64,000 nucleotides of DNA from Macrostomum hystrix. Its lineage: Eukaryota; Platyhelminthes; Macrostomidae. The stretch covers positions 4,004,501-4,068,500 of the forward strand of contig CATNEN010000008.1 in the NCBI GenBank assembly GCA_950097015.1. Direction: 5' to 3'. Positions within the stretch are counted from its first letter, which is position 1. Each line of letters starts with the position of its first letter. Positions 24,300 to 52,123 of this stretch are shown here, piece after piece. The notes below the pieces were generated by a model. That model made no database searches and had not been told where the DNA came from. It saw nothing but the letters and a program-made list of their open reading frames with translations. The position numbers were made by a program, and so were the translations under genes.

Positions 24300-25350
24300 T
24301 AGGTGTCACAGATTCGCTGAAAACTGCAGATATCAAAGAAACAAAACAAAGAACAGCTAATTGTCAACATTGCACTTCTTAACATAGTCACCCCCAAGCT
24401 GCACACATTTGTGCCATCTCTCTGGCAGCTTGCTGATGCCCTGGGCGAAGAATTCGGTGGGGGTCCCTCGTACCCACTGGCTGATGGCCGAGCTGAGTGC
24501 AGAAAGGCTTCCATAGCGATGGCTTCAGTTCTGCCTTCAGGTAGCCACTCGATCAGCAAGATGCCTTCTCTGTCCCAGAACACGGTGGCCATGCGCTTAC
24601 CTGCTGACTGCACCGCCTTGGCCTTGACCGGTGGGGGTTCGTGAGTAGCCTTCCAGACGCTGCTCTGCCGTTTCGTTTCTGGTTCGTAGAAGTGAAACCA
24701 CGTTTCATCACCAGTCACCAGGCGGCCAAGAAAGTCGGGCTCGTTTTGATAGGCGTTGAGTAGGTGGCGGCACATCTGGACCCTCTCTTGCAGTTGGACA
24801 GGAGTCAGCAGTTTAGGGACCCATCGTGCAACAACTCGTGTCATATGCAGATGGTCGGAGATGATGCGATGAATGCTCTTCATTGGTATCTCCAACAAGT
24901 CCTCTAACTGCCTCAGGGTTGCTCCACGATCATCGTCCAGGGCATGCTGCACACGCTGGATGTTGTCACTGGAAGTGGATGACCGCGGTGCACCTGGGCG
25001 TGGAGCATCATCAACTGTTTCCCAGCCGTCCTTAAAGCGCTGCACCCACTTTGACACAGTTTGTTTCGAAGGTGCATCCTCGCTAAAGATTTGCAGCAGC
25101 TCGCGGTAAATATCAGCCTGCTTCTTCTGCTGCTTCCACAACGACCAAATGACAGTGCGCTTGGTAGCTTCACTATTCTCCATACTGGCTAAAAGGGTGG
25201 TTTGAGTCCCACTCGATTTCTGCCGTGTCTCAAAAGCCGGAGGGAAGATTTTCCATAGACAATAAGATCGATGGTGCCTTAGTCTGTATAAAAAAATCTG
25301 CCCTAAAGTACAAAAGAAACAGACGCTATGTAAGTTTGTCAGCGAATTTG
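24300..25350 (-). pseudogene. mariner transposon with internally deleted transposase
   Basis: Minus-strand frame from ATG 25183. It has the mariner N-terminal helix-turn-helix (WSLWKQQKKQADIYRELLQI, SKQTVSKWVQRFKDGWETVD), the linker, and the catalytic block with the first aspartate (VTGDETWFHFYEPETKRQSS). After LLIEWLPEGRTE the sequence jumps to EAFLHSA and a frameshifted C-terminus (TEFFAQGISKLPERWHKCVQ, LGGDYVKK). The segment holding the HDNA aspartate and the third catalytic aspartate is gone, so no active enzyme can be made. Possible terminal inverted repeats pair acataggtgtcacagattcg (24298) with the region near 25327-25360 over cagcgaatYtg; this is weak. Target duplication was not resolved. 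Confidence 0.85.
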
Positions 25351-25429
25351 CGATTCTTGCAGTAGGAGACGGGACGTCAAATCAAATGGAGTTATTGATC
25401 TAGAATCTTTAATCAAGGAACACAAAAGC

Positions 25430-25802
25430 GGGGGTTGATTGGCAGAGCGGTTAACGCATTTGCCTCTCGCACCAAGGTCCCTGAGCTCGATTCCGCGGTG
25501 AGACCACATTGGTTCGGGGCGCAGCCGCGGAGAGAAGGCTTGGGGGCTTGTCATGAAACTTACGCCCTTAAGAGCCAACCTCCAAGGCGAGTGAGAGTGT
25601 ACACTGCCTGACGATGAGTAAGTCAGGACAGATGTACACACCTGTGTGAGCGCGTGCCTGCGTACGGTATCTGTGTGCGTGTGTGCTCAGGAGTCAGCGA
25701 AACGGGGCAGAATTGCCTTCTCGCTAGCTGAGGATCCAATAGTAGTGTCACCAAATGATGTGCCATTGCCCGCAGCCCTCGAAATTAACAATTAGCAATT
25801 AA
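25430..25802 (+). mobile_element. SINE-A copy, full length
   Basis: The head with ggcagagcggttaacgc and box B-like gagctcgattccgcgg, the gagtgtacactgcctgacga body and an AT-rich tail are all present. It lies just beyond the mariner end and directly before the duplicated LINE tail. Confidence 0.85.
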
Positions 25803-25835
25803 CCTGCAATAACGTTCACCAGCAAGCCAATATTT

Positions 25836-26200
25836 TCTAAACTGAAGTTGCTAGAAAGGCCTGTTTAATAGGCGATTTAGTTGGCGTTGGATTGACACTT
25901 AAGCAACAGGTGCCGGGTGTCCTCAGTGGCGTCAGGCTCGAGCCAATTGGAGCCGAGTATCAGCGAGTGGCCGTTGCGGAGCCGGGCAAGCAGGACTGCT
26001 CTGCTGCTTGTCGGCGCGGCTGCTGACGTTGTTCTGGCGTGGGCCTGTTCTAGCGCCGCGTTGGGTGGCGCTGTGTCGGCGCACGCCTCATAGTCCCTGC
26101 TCTCAGTGGCTCTCAGAGGTCTCAGGTAGCTAAATCTACGTAGATAAACTCAATTTAGTGGGTTTTAAAATTTAAATGTTGCTTAATTTCGAATTTTTTC
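25836..26200 (-). mobile_element. LINE ORF2 C-terminal fragment, copy 1
   Basis: On the minus strand one open frame reads ALEQAHARTTSAAAPTSS, then RAVLLARLRNGHSLILGSNW, LEPDATEDTRHLLLKCQS and a stop. This is the cysteine/histidine tail found after the reverse transcriptase in many non-LTR elements (LRTGHS...C..CG..DT.EHLLL.C). A short 3' UTR follows. The copy is 5'-truncated, as usual for LINEs. Confidence 0.65.
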
Positions 26201-26540
26201 TAAACTGAAGTTGCTAGAAAGGCCTGTTTAATAGGCGATTTAGTTGGCGTTGGATTGACACTTGAGCAACAGGTGCCGGGTGTCCTCAGTGGCGTCAGGC
26301 TCGAGCCAATTGGAGCCGAGTATCAGCGAGTGGCCGTTGCGGAGCCGGGCAAGCAGGACTGCTGCTTGTCGGCGCGGCTGCTGACGTTGTTCTGTCGTGG
26401 GCCTGTGCTAGCGCCGCGTTGGGTGGCGCTGTGTCGGCGCACGCCTCATTGGCTCTCAGAGGTCTCAGGTAGCTAAATCTACGCAGATAAACTCAATTTA
26501 GTGGGTTATAAAATTTAAATGTTGCTTAATATCGAAAATT
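26201..26540 (-). mobile_element. LINE ORF2 C-terminal fragment, copy 2 (tandem)
   Basis: Second, slightly shorter copy of the segment at 25836-26200, head to tail with it. It has lost 5 bp in the ctgctctgctgcttg region, which breaks the frame, and lacks a tagtccctgctctcag stretch. The arrangement indicates segmental duplication rather than two insertions. Confidence 0.65.
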
Positions 26541-26587
26541 CTTTAAATTTAAAGTGCAGCTTTTGATTGGTTAAGCTAAGCTGAGAT

Positions 26588-26782
26588 TTAATACTGACTG
26601 GAACTACCATTATCAGCTTGATAAATATCGAAAACTTCCTTAACGGTTGCAACAATTTCAATGTCATGATCAAACAACCGAGTATTAGAATCCGTGCTAA
26701 ACCTGTCAGCTAATGCGTTGACGGAATTGCCATCACCTTTGTGCAATTTAAAGTCGCTTGTAGAGCTAAATATAGCAACCAA
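26588..26782 (-). CDS. Short AT-rich orphan open frame (possible exon)
   Basis: A minus-strand frame of about 60 residues contains DFKLHKGDGNSVNALADRFS and LFDHDIEIVATVKEVFDIYQ and then a stop. The amino-acid makeup looks protein-like. Codons are AT-ending, unlike the GC-rich neighbouring genes. There is no ATG at its start, so if real it is a terminal exon or a transposon-derived piece (an acceptor-like atatttag lies at its upstream edge). I do not recognise a family. Confidence 0.2.
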   Translation of the reverse strand: MVAIFSSTSDFKLHKGDGNSVNALADRFSTDSNTRLFDHDIEIVATVKEVFDIYQADNGSSSQY

Positions 26783-26914
26783 TCAGATTTCGGCACTGCC
26801 TAGCGAGATTTCTGGCCTGACCAAGTGAGTGTCTGACAACAAATGAGGATCCAGGAAAAGGATAGGGTGGAGAGTGGGGTGGCTTTTGGAGTGGGGTAGT
26901 TGCAAATGTACGTT

Positions 26915-27332
26915 TTAACAGTAGAAAGATCACGCTATTCTCCCCTGAGGAAAGACAACGGAGTGTTTCAAATACCTCATGATACCTATTGCCTACTTCA
27001 TGATAGCTCCCAAACTAAATGACCGATTTTCGTGAAAGTCCACCATCTGAATCAAAATTTTCCGCCCTTAACGTTGGGCTAACTTTCAAAGCCGTACGAG
27101 CCAGCATCATCGAGATATTCAGCGATTCGTGTCGAAGACGCTGGTGACAAGGACAACTAACATTGATTTGTATAAACCTCTTTGGCACCCACTTTTACCA
27201 CCCGACACCACCACAAGAATCGTTGAATATCTGGACGATGCCGATGTTTTGGTTGATTAGTTGAATGTTTTGGAAGATACAGAAAAAATTTAATGTGTCT
27301 TTCTAATACCCATTTGGTCTTTCTACTGTTAA
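26915..27332. mobile_element. Candidate MITE with 15-bp terminal inverted repeats
   Basis: ttaacagtagaaaga at 26915-26929 is perfectly inverted as tctttctactgttaa at 27318-27332. The 390 bp between them has no reading frame. No target-site duplication is obvious, so a chance inverted pair is not excluded. Confidence 0.3.
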
Positions 27333-27646
27333 GGCTTTCTGTCTACACTTAACTTTGCCACTCGAATCTATACGAGCGTATATTCTATCATCGTTTGTGT
27401 TGCCTCGCACTTCCTAAAGCTTGCGCCAAACAAAGTCACGGTACAACACTTAGCTAAATCTTATTTTAGGATTTAAATTTGCCATAGACATGCGGATGCT
27501 TTCCATCTAACAAGGCAAAATCACTTTCTTGTCTATAGAACAGGTTATCAGTTGCATCTCAGCAGCGCCATGCTTAGTCAATAAAATTTATAATTATTAT
27601 CGATCCTCAATTTATTAGGGGACCCCAGACAAAGCAACGGAATACA

Positions 27647-29068
27647 ATGGCCACTGTGTACCAGAAAATGGAGCATTTAAAGTCTCGCTACGCCCGAGAT
27701 TTGGTTCTGCAGCAGCGCCACAGCCAGGAGCAGCAGCAGCAGCAGGTCGAGACGCCTCGAGCATCGCCGTCCCCGCCGCCGCCGCCGCCGCCGCCGCCAC
27801 CGGTACACAGCGGACACAGCAGCGATCGGCGGTGCTTACTGCAAGCGCCGCCAATCCGTAATCCTCTGCTAGACTCGATGGGCGTTGATCGCACTTTTCG
27901 ACGCATGCAGAAGCAGCAGACGCCGGCACCGCTTTCTCCGCATCATTCGCGTTGCAAACCGAAGCAGCAGATTAATCAGCAGCCATTGCAGTCTCATCAA
28001 CCAGCTAATAGAGCCGAGCCTTCCTCAACTCCGGAGCTGGAGCATCGGCCGTCTGAGCCAATGCTGCTGTACAAGTTTCTCGACAGCCTGCCGTTGAAAC
28101 CTCGCAAGATAACTCGAGCTCCGTCGCCGCGGCCAAGCCAGAACCTGTTGGGCAACAGCTGCTCGCTGTCGCGGGCCTCGCTGCTGGCCTTTCCACCCAC
28201 AAACGCTGCGGTGGACATCCCAGCGGCCACAGAGGACGACATCAAAGACCTGTTTGAAGGCACTGGAGGCAGCACGCTGAGCAGTTTTTCATTAGACTCT
28301 ATCACTTCCATCGCTGAGCAGACGCCGAATTGTTCGCCAGGTCCGGCACCACCACCACCACCGCCAACAGCGCCGCAACCACCGACCACCCCGCAACCGC
28401 CGCCCCAGCCACCACCGCAGAGAAAAAACCGTCGAGATCATCAGCAACAGCTGTTGCCATTGCGCCGGTCCTGCCAGACGTCTCGATGTCGTAGCTCGTC
28501 GCTCGATGTCCGCTCGATGCCCGTATCCTCAACGGCCCGCGGGCGTCAGCCGCATGCTGCCGCCATGCTCGAGAATCTCACCGCGCCGCCAGTGCCAAAG
28601 CCAAGGGGCCGACGCCTCGCCGAGAATAATCCGCGTCCGTTGAGACGTCGGTCTCAGTCCAGCGATCGGGATGGTCATGGTAAGCCGGCTGCTGGTCTGG
28701 ACCGCAGCCCGTGCTGCCAGATTTTTCGAGTCACCGACGAGGCCGGAATTACCAGCTCGCTAGAGTCGAGGGAGGACCGGCGCCTCACAAAGATTCTTCG
28801 ACAGTTCAACTGCGAGGCGAAGCTACTGGGCAAGAAGGAGCTGGCGCCGATGCGCTTCGTAGCCATCGTCTGCCTGACGTCCCCGGACCCTCGGCGATTG
28901 GTGTGGTGCGTTGACAGAATCCACGCCACGTTCCCGCACTGGGAGCTGAAGGGCCAGATACGTCTAGGCCTGCTCGACCTGGCCGCTGGGTGCGGTCCTC
29001 GGCGGACCCAGCGGGGCGGCCGGGGGAGAGCGCACATCCCACGGCTGATTCCCATGGAAATTCCGTAA
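27647..29068 (+). CDS. Orphan proline/glutamine-rich protein with conserved-looking C-terminal segment
   Basis: Single open exon of 473 residues; ATG 27647 lies in a good context. Residues 1-300 are low complexity: a Gln run, two runs of about ten and seven prolines, and basic Ser/Arg stretches. Short linear motifs include PPVPKPRGR (SH3-type ligand) and RRRSQSSDR (basophilic kinase site). From about residue 355 a compact globular segment appears: REDRRLTKILRQFNCEAKLL, ELAPMRFVAIVCLTSPDPRR, LVWCVDRIHATFPHWELKGQ, IRLGLLDLAAG. The end is doubtful: a GG|GTGCGG donor after DLAAG would replace the odd Gly/Arg tail with another exon. I do not recognise the family. A cytoplasmic adaptor is a guess from the linear motifs only. 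Confidence 0.6.
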   Translation: MATVYQKMEHLKSRYARDLVLQQRHSQEQQQQQVETPRASPSPPPPPPPPPPVHSGHSSDRRCLLQAPPIRNPLLDSMGVDRTFRRMQKQQTPAPLSPHHSRCKPKQQINQQPLQSHQPANRAEPSSTPELEHRPSEPMLLYKFLDSLPLKPRKITRAPSPRPSQNLLGNSCSLSRASLLAFPPTNAAVDIPAATEDDIKDLFEGTGGSTLSSFSLDSITSIAEQTPNCSPGPAPPPPPPTAPQPPTTPQPPPQPPPQRKNRRDHQQQLLPLRRSCQTSRCRSSSLDVRSMPVSSTARGRQPHAAAMLENLTAPPVPKPRGRRLAENNPRPLRRRSQSSDRDGHGKPAAGLDRSPCCQIFRVTDEAGITSSLESREDRRLTKILRQFNCEAKLLGKKELAPMRFVAIVCLTSPDPRRLVWCVDRIHATFPHWELKGQIRLGLLDLAAGCGPRRTQRGGRGRAHIPRLIPMEIP

Positions 29069-29424
29069 AAAGCCGGTGAGAGCGGACTCTGCGTGGTTGC
29101 GATCGAATGATGTCGAAAATATCTGTGCAGAAATTTCTCACCTAGAAAATATTAGGTGGTGCCTCTTTCCAATATCCCACCCGTAATTTTTTCCAACGGA
29201 CGTTTCTTAAGTGTCTCCAGGCAACCGTTTCACTTTTGGCACAAAGACCTGTCAGATCGCTCTGTAGAAGGACTCAAAATGTCACGTGACTTGTCTGGTT
29301 TAAGATCTTAAGTTTCCTTTGCCACTATTTAGGCATACCCACCCATGTCTTTGTGGTGACAAATACATCTTTGTCGCTATCAGATTTAACGGGTGTACAT
29401 ATCACGTTATGGGCTGGGTGATCC

Positions 29425-29475
29425 TCAAGGTCAAAGGTCACATAGTCGATGTACACCACATGTAAATGACCTTGA
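29425..29475. promoter_or_regulatory. Nuclear-receptor response-element cluster
   Basis: tcaaggtcaaaggtca (29425-29440) combines a monomeric TCAAGGTCA site (ERR/FTZ-F1 type) with a perfect direct repeat spaced by one base (AGGTCA-A-AGGTCA). A second perfect TCAAGGTCA lies inverted at 29467-29475. Occupancy cannot be judged from sequence. Confidence 0.4.
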
Positions 29476-29499
29476 CCAGAAGTAGCAAACAGGCGTTGG

Positions 29500-30335
29500 A
29501 TGGTGGGCTAGAAAGATAAGAATTCATTCGCATCACAGTGACGCATCATTATTCACACTTGAGTGTCCGCAGTGCAAAGTGGGCAGCTCTGCAGTGTTCG
29601 ATTATATATACGTGTTTTACACTATACTTTGGGCGTAAACCGCGATTATACCCTCCCTATGACACGTGTCGCATTGTCGAGATTCGTTGCAACAAAGTTA
29701 ACTTTTCATTCAGGGCTATAGCTTTCCATCTTGATTGCACCTGGTTGCACCTGCAGTATTTATTTCATCTCGAGTCTGTAGCTTTTTAAACTGTTCGATT
29801 CCTGCAAGTTACTTTTAGTATCTCTTTTTTACACATATGACCTTGTTCTCTCCATCAATTTGTTTTTACCATTGGTCTAAGTGGGCATTCAGTTTTGTTT
29901 GCTTCTGTAAGGTATGTGTATATATGTCTGTAGCCTTTGTCTCGCCTTTGAGTTGTTGCTTTCTGAGTGTTTTTCAAGCTAACTTTAATTATTCCGAATG
30001 GACCAGGATGCCAGTATTATACAGCTTAGACCTACAATAGAATAGGACGTTAGAAGTGCATATATTATGAATATATATTATAGTATGAAACAGAATTTTA
30101 TTTTTTACTCGCAATATACAAGTCAGCTGCAAGTCATTTATAGCATGTAAAGCCAGACTAAAACAATGATGACGTCAGCAAATACACAGTCTGCATGAGG
30201 GCAGCTTATTCTGTAGGGTATATTTTAGGCGCCATCTCCTAAATCTGCTCGAGTTTACTACCATTTTTACCTTCATGCTAAGATACCACCAAGATGATTG
30301 CTAGCTATGTCTGACGTGGTTGAAAATTTACATAT
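29500..30335. other. Intergenic stretch with a CRE palindrome
   Basis: No credible gene. A perfect cAMP-response palindrome tgacgtca is at 30170-30177. The rest is ordinary AT-rich spacer. Confidence 0.35.
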
Positions 30336-30339
30336 AACC

Positions 30340-30597
30340 AGTCCGTGGGGATTTTAGCAGTCCGTGGGGGTTGTAGCAGTCCGTGGGGATTTTAGCAGTC
30401 CGTGGGGGTTGTAGCAGTCCGTGGGGATTTTAGCAGTCCGTGGGGGTTGTAGCAGTCCGTGGGGGTTGTAGCAGTCCGTGGGGTTGTAGCAGTCCGTGGG
30501 GTTGTAGCAGTCCGTGGGGTTGTAGCAGTCCGTGGGGTTGTAGCAGTCCGTGGGGTTGTAGCAGTCCGTGGGGGTTGTAGCAGTCCGTGGGCGTCGT
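30340..30597. repeat. 18-19-bp minisatellite
   Basis: Unit cagtccgtgggggttgtag with a ggggattttag variant and a run of shorter ggggttgtag units in the middle. It abuts the head of a SINE-B copy. Confidence 0.9.
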
Positions 30598-30866
30598 ACC
30601 GGAGTGGTTAGAGTCACGCTCACGAGCAATTAATTTCCTTTTGCAAGTCACTTAACTATGCATTACTTCAGTTACCCAGCTGTTAAATCTGTAAAAACAT
30701 TAGCTGGGGAAATGATTGCGGGTGGGTGTGGCGTCCCTCAGTCCATGGACTGAACAACCGTACGCAGCCTTCAGATGCGCTGCGTAATAGCTGCGGCTGT
30801 GCTGTCGGCTGCACATCTGGCCCGATTGCATTGGACAGGTTTAATAAATCATTATAAAAAAATTAT
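30590..30866 (+). mobile_element. SINE-B copy
   Basis: The tRNA-like head is degenerate (ccggagtggttagagtcacg). The body matches the copy at 52548-52802: attacttcag, cagctgttaaat, gggtgtggcgtccc, cagtccatggactgaac, gtacgcagccttcagatgcg, agctgcggctgtgc. The tail is AT-rich with attattattact. A minus-strand SINE-A fragment follows immediately. Confidence 0.7.
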
Positions 30867-30879
30867 TATTACTATTGGT

Positions 30880-31020
30880 TAGCAGACTCCTGAGCACACA
30901 CGCACACATTAGATACTGTGTACACAGGCACACACTGACACAGGTGTGTGCATCTGTCATCTGTCCTGACTTTCTCATTGTCAGGCAGTGTACACTTAAC
31001 TGTACAGCCTTGGAGATTGC
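30880..31020 (-). mobile_element. SINE-A fragment
   Basis: Minus-strand 3' half of the family: gactcctgagcacacacgca, acaggtgtgtgcatctgtc, ctgactttctcattgtcagg and cagtgtacact. The tRNA-like head is absent. Confidence 0.6.
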
Positions 31021-31091
31021 AGTTCTTTCACTCCAATCTAGCCCTGATCTGGCCTTTTTGCCAATCTTTCACCTGTTCAATGCAAGGCAAA

Positions 31092-31247
31092 ATGTTCACC
31101 AAAGCAGGAGGAAAATCGTTGACGCAGACAACTAGTCGCTGCGTCAGCTTGATGCAAGTTTTTTACCTCTACCGAAAGTGCATTATACTCGTAGCTCTGA
31201 ACGGCGAATATGTAGAGCGCTATATGTGGACAGAGATCGATAGAGTC
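31092..31247 (+). CDS. Candidate orphan first exon
   Basis: ATG 31092 opens 52 codons ending at a strong donor (gagtc|gtaagt). The translation (MFTKAGGKSLTQTTSRC, VFYLYRKCIILVALNGEYVE, RYMWTEIDRV) has balanced composition and no stop, but no family is recognised. No matching downstream exon was found. Confidence 0.2.
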
Positions 31248-31259
31248 GTAAGTTGGATT

Positions 31260-33200
31260 GTATTATTGATTGCCGGCAATTTAAACTCGTGTTTTGTGAC
31301 CCAGTGTGAGGTCGAGTCTGCAAATGACTATAACTTTTAACTAGAATTAACTCAAAAGTTCATTTTGACAGGCAGCATATTCATTTTATGAAGTGTTTTT
31401 AACTAAATCACAATGCAGCACGATCATCTAGGCATTCTAGGGTCAAATGATCGAATTATAAACATTGATCGAGCGTATTGGAAGTGCATGTAATGTGTGA
31501 CTTGATCCTTCTGTGTTAATGTGTCAACGTGATCTTCTCGATGCTGAACGACTGAGGTTTAGGCTAGCGGTATAAATTGTCGGACTGCAGCAGCCTGAGA
31601 ATCCCAGTTCTCTCGCAAATGTGAATGTGATGGTGTGCTTGATCTAAGCTGTCAGATTTGCTGGAAGTTTTTAGCGCCTTTGCGCTTATTTTCAAATAAA
31701 TATTTAATAAATTCGAAATAGAACTTGAGCATGACCTTGCCAAGCTGTTGAAGCTTTGCGGAAGAGCATGGTCGGTCAAAGTTATAAAAATACGTATTTT
31801 ATTTTTACTGACTAAAACAAACGGTATCAAATGCTTTTCTTGTTATTGACAGAACTTATTACAAACATAGTCCTAAATGCATGTCTAAATATATTTCAAA
31901 TTTCCACTGAAATTTACTCAAAAGCATTGGAAAAAGTGTGATAAACTAAGCCATTATTTTAAATGCAATCCTCATGTGACCAGCTTTCAGAACTATCCTT
32001 GTAATTGTAACGCAGGTACTTACACATGGTTTAGGCAAGATATGGGCAAGAGACGTAATAATTTCCCGATTGATATTCATATTTAAATAAGGGCTCACTA
32101 ACGTATAAAATACTTGTAATTCGTAAATTTATTACTGCGAAACTTGACAGATGCAACTAGGATAAATTTTCAAAAGCAAATATTTTTTGTCAAACGCAGG
32201 TTTAAAGTATGGAGCCTATGCTCCTATCTCCGTAGTGTATTTTCTTGTACTTTAAAAAATTAAGTTATTCAATGCAAAGAAAGTGTTAGTATTTTCTAGT
32301 GAAATTGGTCCTAGGGGCAACTAAGTTGATTTAATACTCCACTTTCAAATCAATTTTTTCAGTGTCATCACAGGCCAAACCTGTTGTTTTGTTGTGCTAA
32401 ATTTAATCACTGCTATAGGCAAATTTTTGCATATCTATTTGTGAAGCACTTGTTAAAAAATAGCACAGATCAGGTGTTTGTAAGCACTAAGGTATTTAGA
32501 AGTAAGCCTTAATAAGTGTAGCATAATATTGTTTTTATAATTCATTAAAAAACAATATGTGGAGTTTCTTCACATAAGCACATGTGAAGAAACTGGAATA
32601 AAAACATGATAAATACCAATCTCATCAAATTCAATTGACCTCTGGTAGGACATAGGCCCTATCAAGTAGGTTTAGGACCAAGACTGCCACACACCAAGAC
32701 CACCACAGCTAGGGGGAATAACTGAGTATTCCATTGGATAACTTTTAGGTGGGTAAATGTGAGGTTGGCGGTGGCTGGGGGTCTTGTAGAGGTTTACTGG
32801 CAGTAAAGTAATTTCACTTCAAATCCAAAACAAAAACTAAAATGATGTTTCTCAGGTTCTTAGTCTCTTTTTTTAATGGGTTAAAAAAATCTTCTTTATA
32901 AAAATATTAAAAGATAATTAAAAAATGAATATAATTACTTTGTTAATATTAAAGGCTTCTAAATGAAAATTAAAGGACTTTAATTGCAAGAATAGTGGTA
33001 GTAAATAAATGTTTACAATAGATTTGCAATACAATTAATTGAGAAGCAGACTAGAATACTATTCAAGCTGACTGACTAAGATAATGCATCCATATATATA
33101 GAGAAGGACTAGCAAGTTTTGCCCCCCTTCGGGGAGCAGAAATAGTTTTAATTCGTCTAGTATATACTTTTTAGCAGCTGAATTTAAAGCTTTTTAAAGC
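31260..33200. other. AT-rich spacer upstream of SLC47A
   Basis: About 1.9 kb without a recognisable gene, RNA or array. Frames are short and composition-driven. Confidence 0.4.
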
Positions 33201-33204
33201 TAAA

Positions 33205-33385
33205 ATGATCCCCTAGTGATCCCCCATTGATGACGATCCCCAGTTAACAATGTTTCTCCCAGTTGAACATGATCCCCTAGTTGACGATAATCCCCCAGTT
33301 GATGATGATCACCCAGTTGACAACGATCTCACAGTTGACCATGATTCCCCATTTGATGATGACTCCCAATTGATGATTATGATGA
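33205..33385. repeat. Degenerate 18-bp repeat
   Basis: Diverged units near gatcccccagttgatgat. It is open in one plus frame (95 codons) only because of the unit length. Confidence 0.6.
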
Positions 33386-34100
33386 TGATGATTACCCTTT
33401 GTAACCCAAGAGTCATTCCCCACCCCAATCTTAGCCAATTAGAAAGGGGGCAATGCGGTGACCTCCTTTTATCTATGGAGCCAGTCAGAGCTGTGGCAGT
33501 CTTGGTCATGCACCATCAAGCAGCCCTTGGTTACTAAGTAGTCCTTTGTTATATTTTTAAGCTTCTCATTGTTACTATCAGAGTCACTCATACTTGCTGA
33601 TAAAGAGGCATTTTAAATAAAGTACTTTACAAATGGTCTAAGTATATACTAGATAGGCCCAATAGTTGCCCAATGATTAAAATTGAGTGAAACAAAGCAT
33701 TGGATTTGAAATATCTTGAGTGACAGTGAAATTACAATATTTTTTCCTATAATGGACTAAGCATACTACTGTTATGAATAATTGATCCACTTTGCCAAAT
33801 ATAATACACATTTTTACATAAATTTATAATGTGTCTAACATTTTGTTAAAATTCTGCTATTAGCTAAAATGAGCAGCCTAGCCAATTGGTATTGCTAGCT
33901 ACTTCAATTTTGATACTTTTTGTTTTCATTGTAAATGAATCTAGTTTTTATACAAGCCAAAATTTATATTATCATTTTATATTCACTTTTTCAGTCTAGC
34001 CTACTGCTTGTAAATACTCAATCACTGCTGCTAAATTAGCAGCTCATATAGATTGTCTGTCAACACAAATTGAATAAAACTCATTGCTAATTTAGCAGTT

Positions 34101-51250
<17,150 letters not shown>

Positions 51251-51589
51251 TATTCGTTTAGCGAACAAGTTAAACTCCTCTTTTTAATGATTTCCAAAGC
51301 TTTATGTTTTGTTTGATTAAACGCGCCGTGATTCAGTTTGCAGAAGATCGAATGCGGGATCTTGAAAATGTGATTGTTTTATTATTTTTAACTCCTTTTT
51401 CACCAAAGCTACTTTCGTACAGTAGTGTGTAATGCGTTCTGATAGTGGTAATCTCGTATGTAGATTTTATATCCGGAAAATTCATTTTTCGTTCCTGATA
51501 AAAGGAAAATTAGCACCCCGACAACTAGCATCAGCTTTTGGTTTGCTAAAGTGCGGAGATCATTTTGAACTTCACTTGTGACCCGCATC

Positions 51590-51595
51590 AATAAA
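51590..51595 (+). terminator. Poly(A) signal for SLC47A
   Basis: aataaa 340 bp after the SLC47A stop codon. It is the first canonical signal downstream. Confidence 0.5.
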
Positions 51596-51919
51596 AAAAG
51601 CTTTCAGAATCATTAGCCGAACCTGCTGTGCATCATCATCAGTTTCATTCCTGATGACAGACTTTTTTTCACAACTTCGATTGACTTTTCCCGTTGATTT
51701 TAAATAATTATTTTCAAATTGAAATGATGATTTGAAATGCTAGCACAGTTTTTCCTTAGCTCATTGTTATGTACTTTTTATTGCCACTTATCGCATCTCA
51801 GTGTGCATAATTGCTGTAAATTGTTTTGCTACTAAAACGCTGGTGTGGTAATTATTGACTAATTTAATTTGCAAATAAACTATATATGGATTGTCATCTT
51901 CGAAAGAGAATATTTTTGC

Positions 51920-52100
51920 ACAGCTTTTTTATTCTAAATAGCACTTGATACTGTCTTTGTAGTATCCTTGCAAATAACGAACACTGCAGAGGCTGCGTGT
52001 AGTAGAGTTATAGTTGAAAAGGATGTGCGCTGATAGCAAGCACTCGGCAGTAGATTTGCTTGAAGCGTGTATTTGTAGTAGTCTGTGCTAGCAATAATAG
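51920..52100 (-). ncRNA. Possible short heat-inducible transcript
   Basis: Region expected to be transcribed from the minus-strand promoter at 52124-52266. It contains no sizeable ATG-initiated frame. A minus-strand AATAAA (gaataaaaaagc) lies near 51930, about 170 nt after the expected start. A spliced or longer product, or a bare promoter remnant, is equally possible. Confidence 0.25.
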
Positions 52101-52123
52101 CTGGAGGACCCCAAAGGAGTTTC

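Noticed and set aside
24227-24300. C-terminal extension of the mariner frame
   Set aside because: It lies past the frameshift, in non-transposase sequence.
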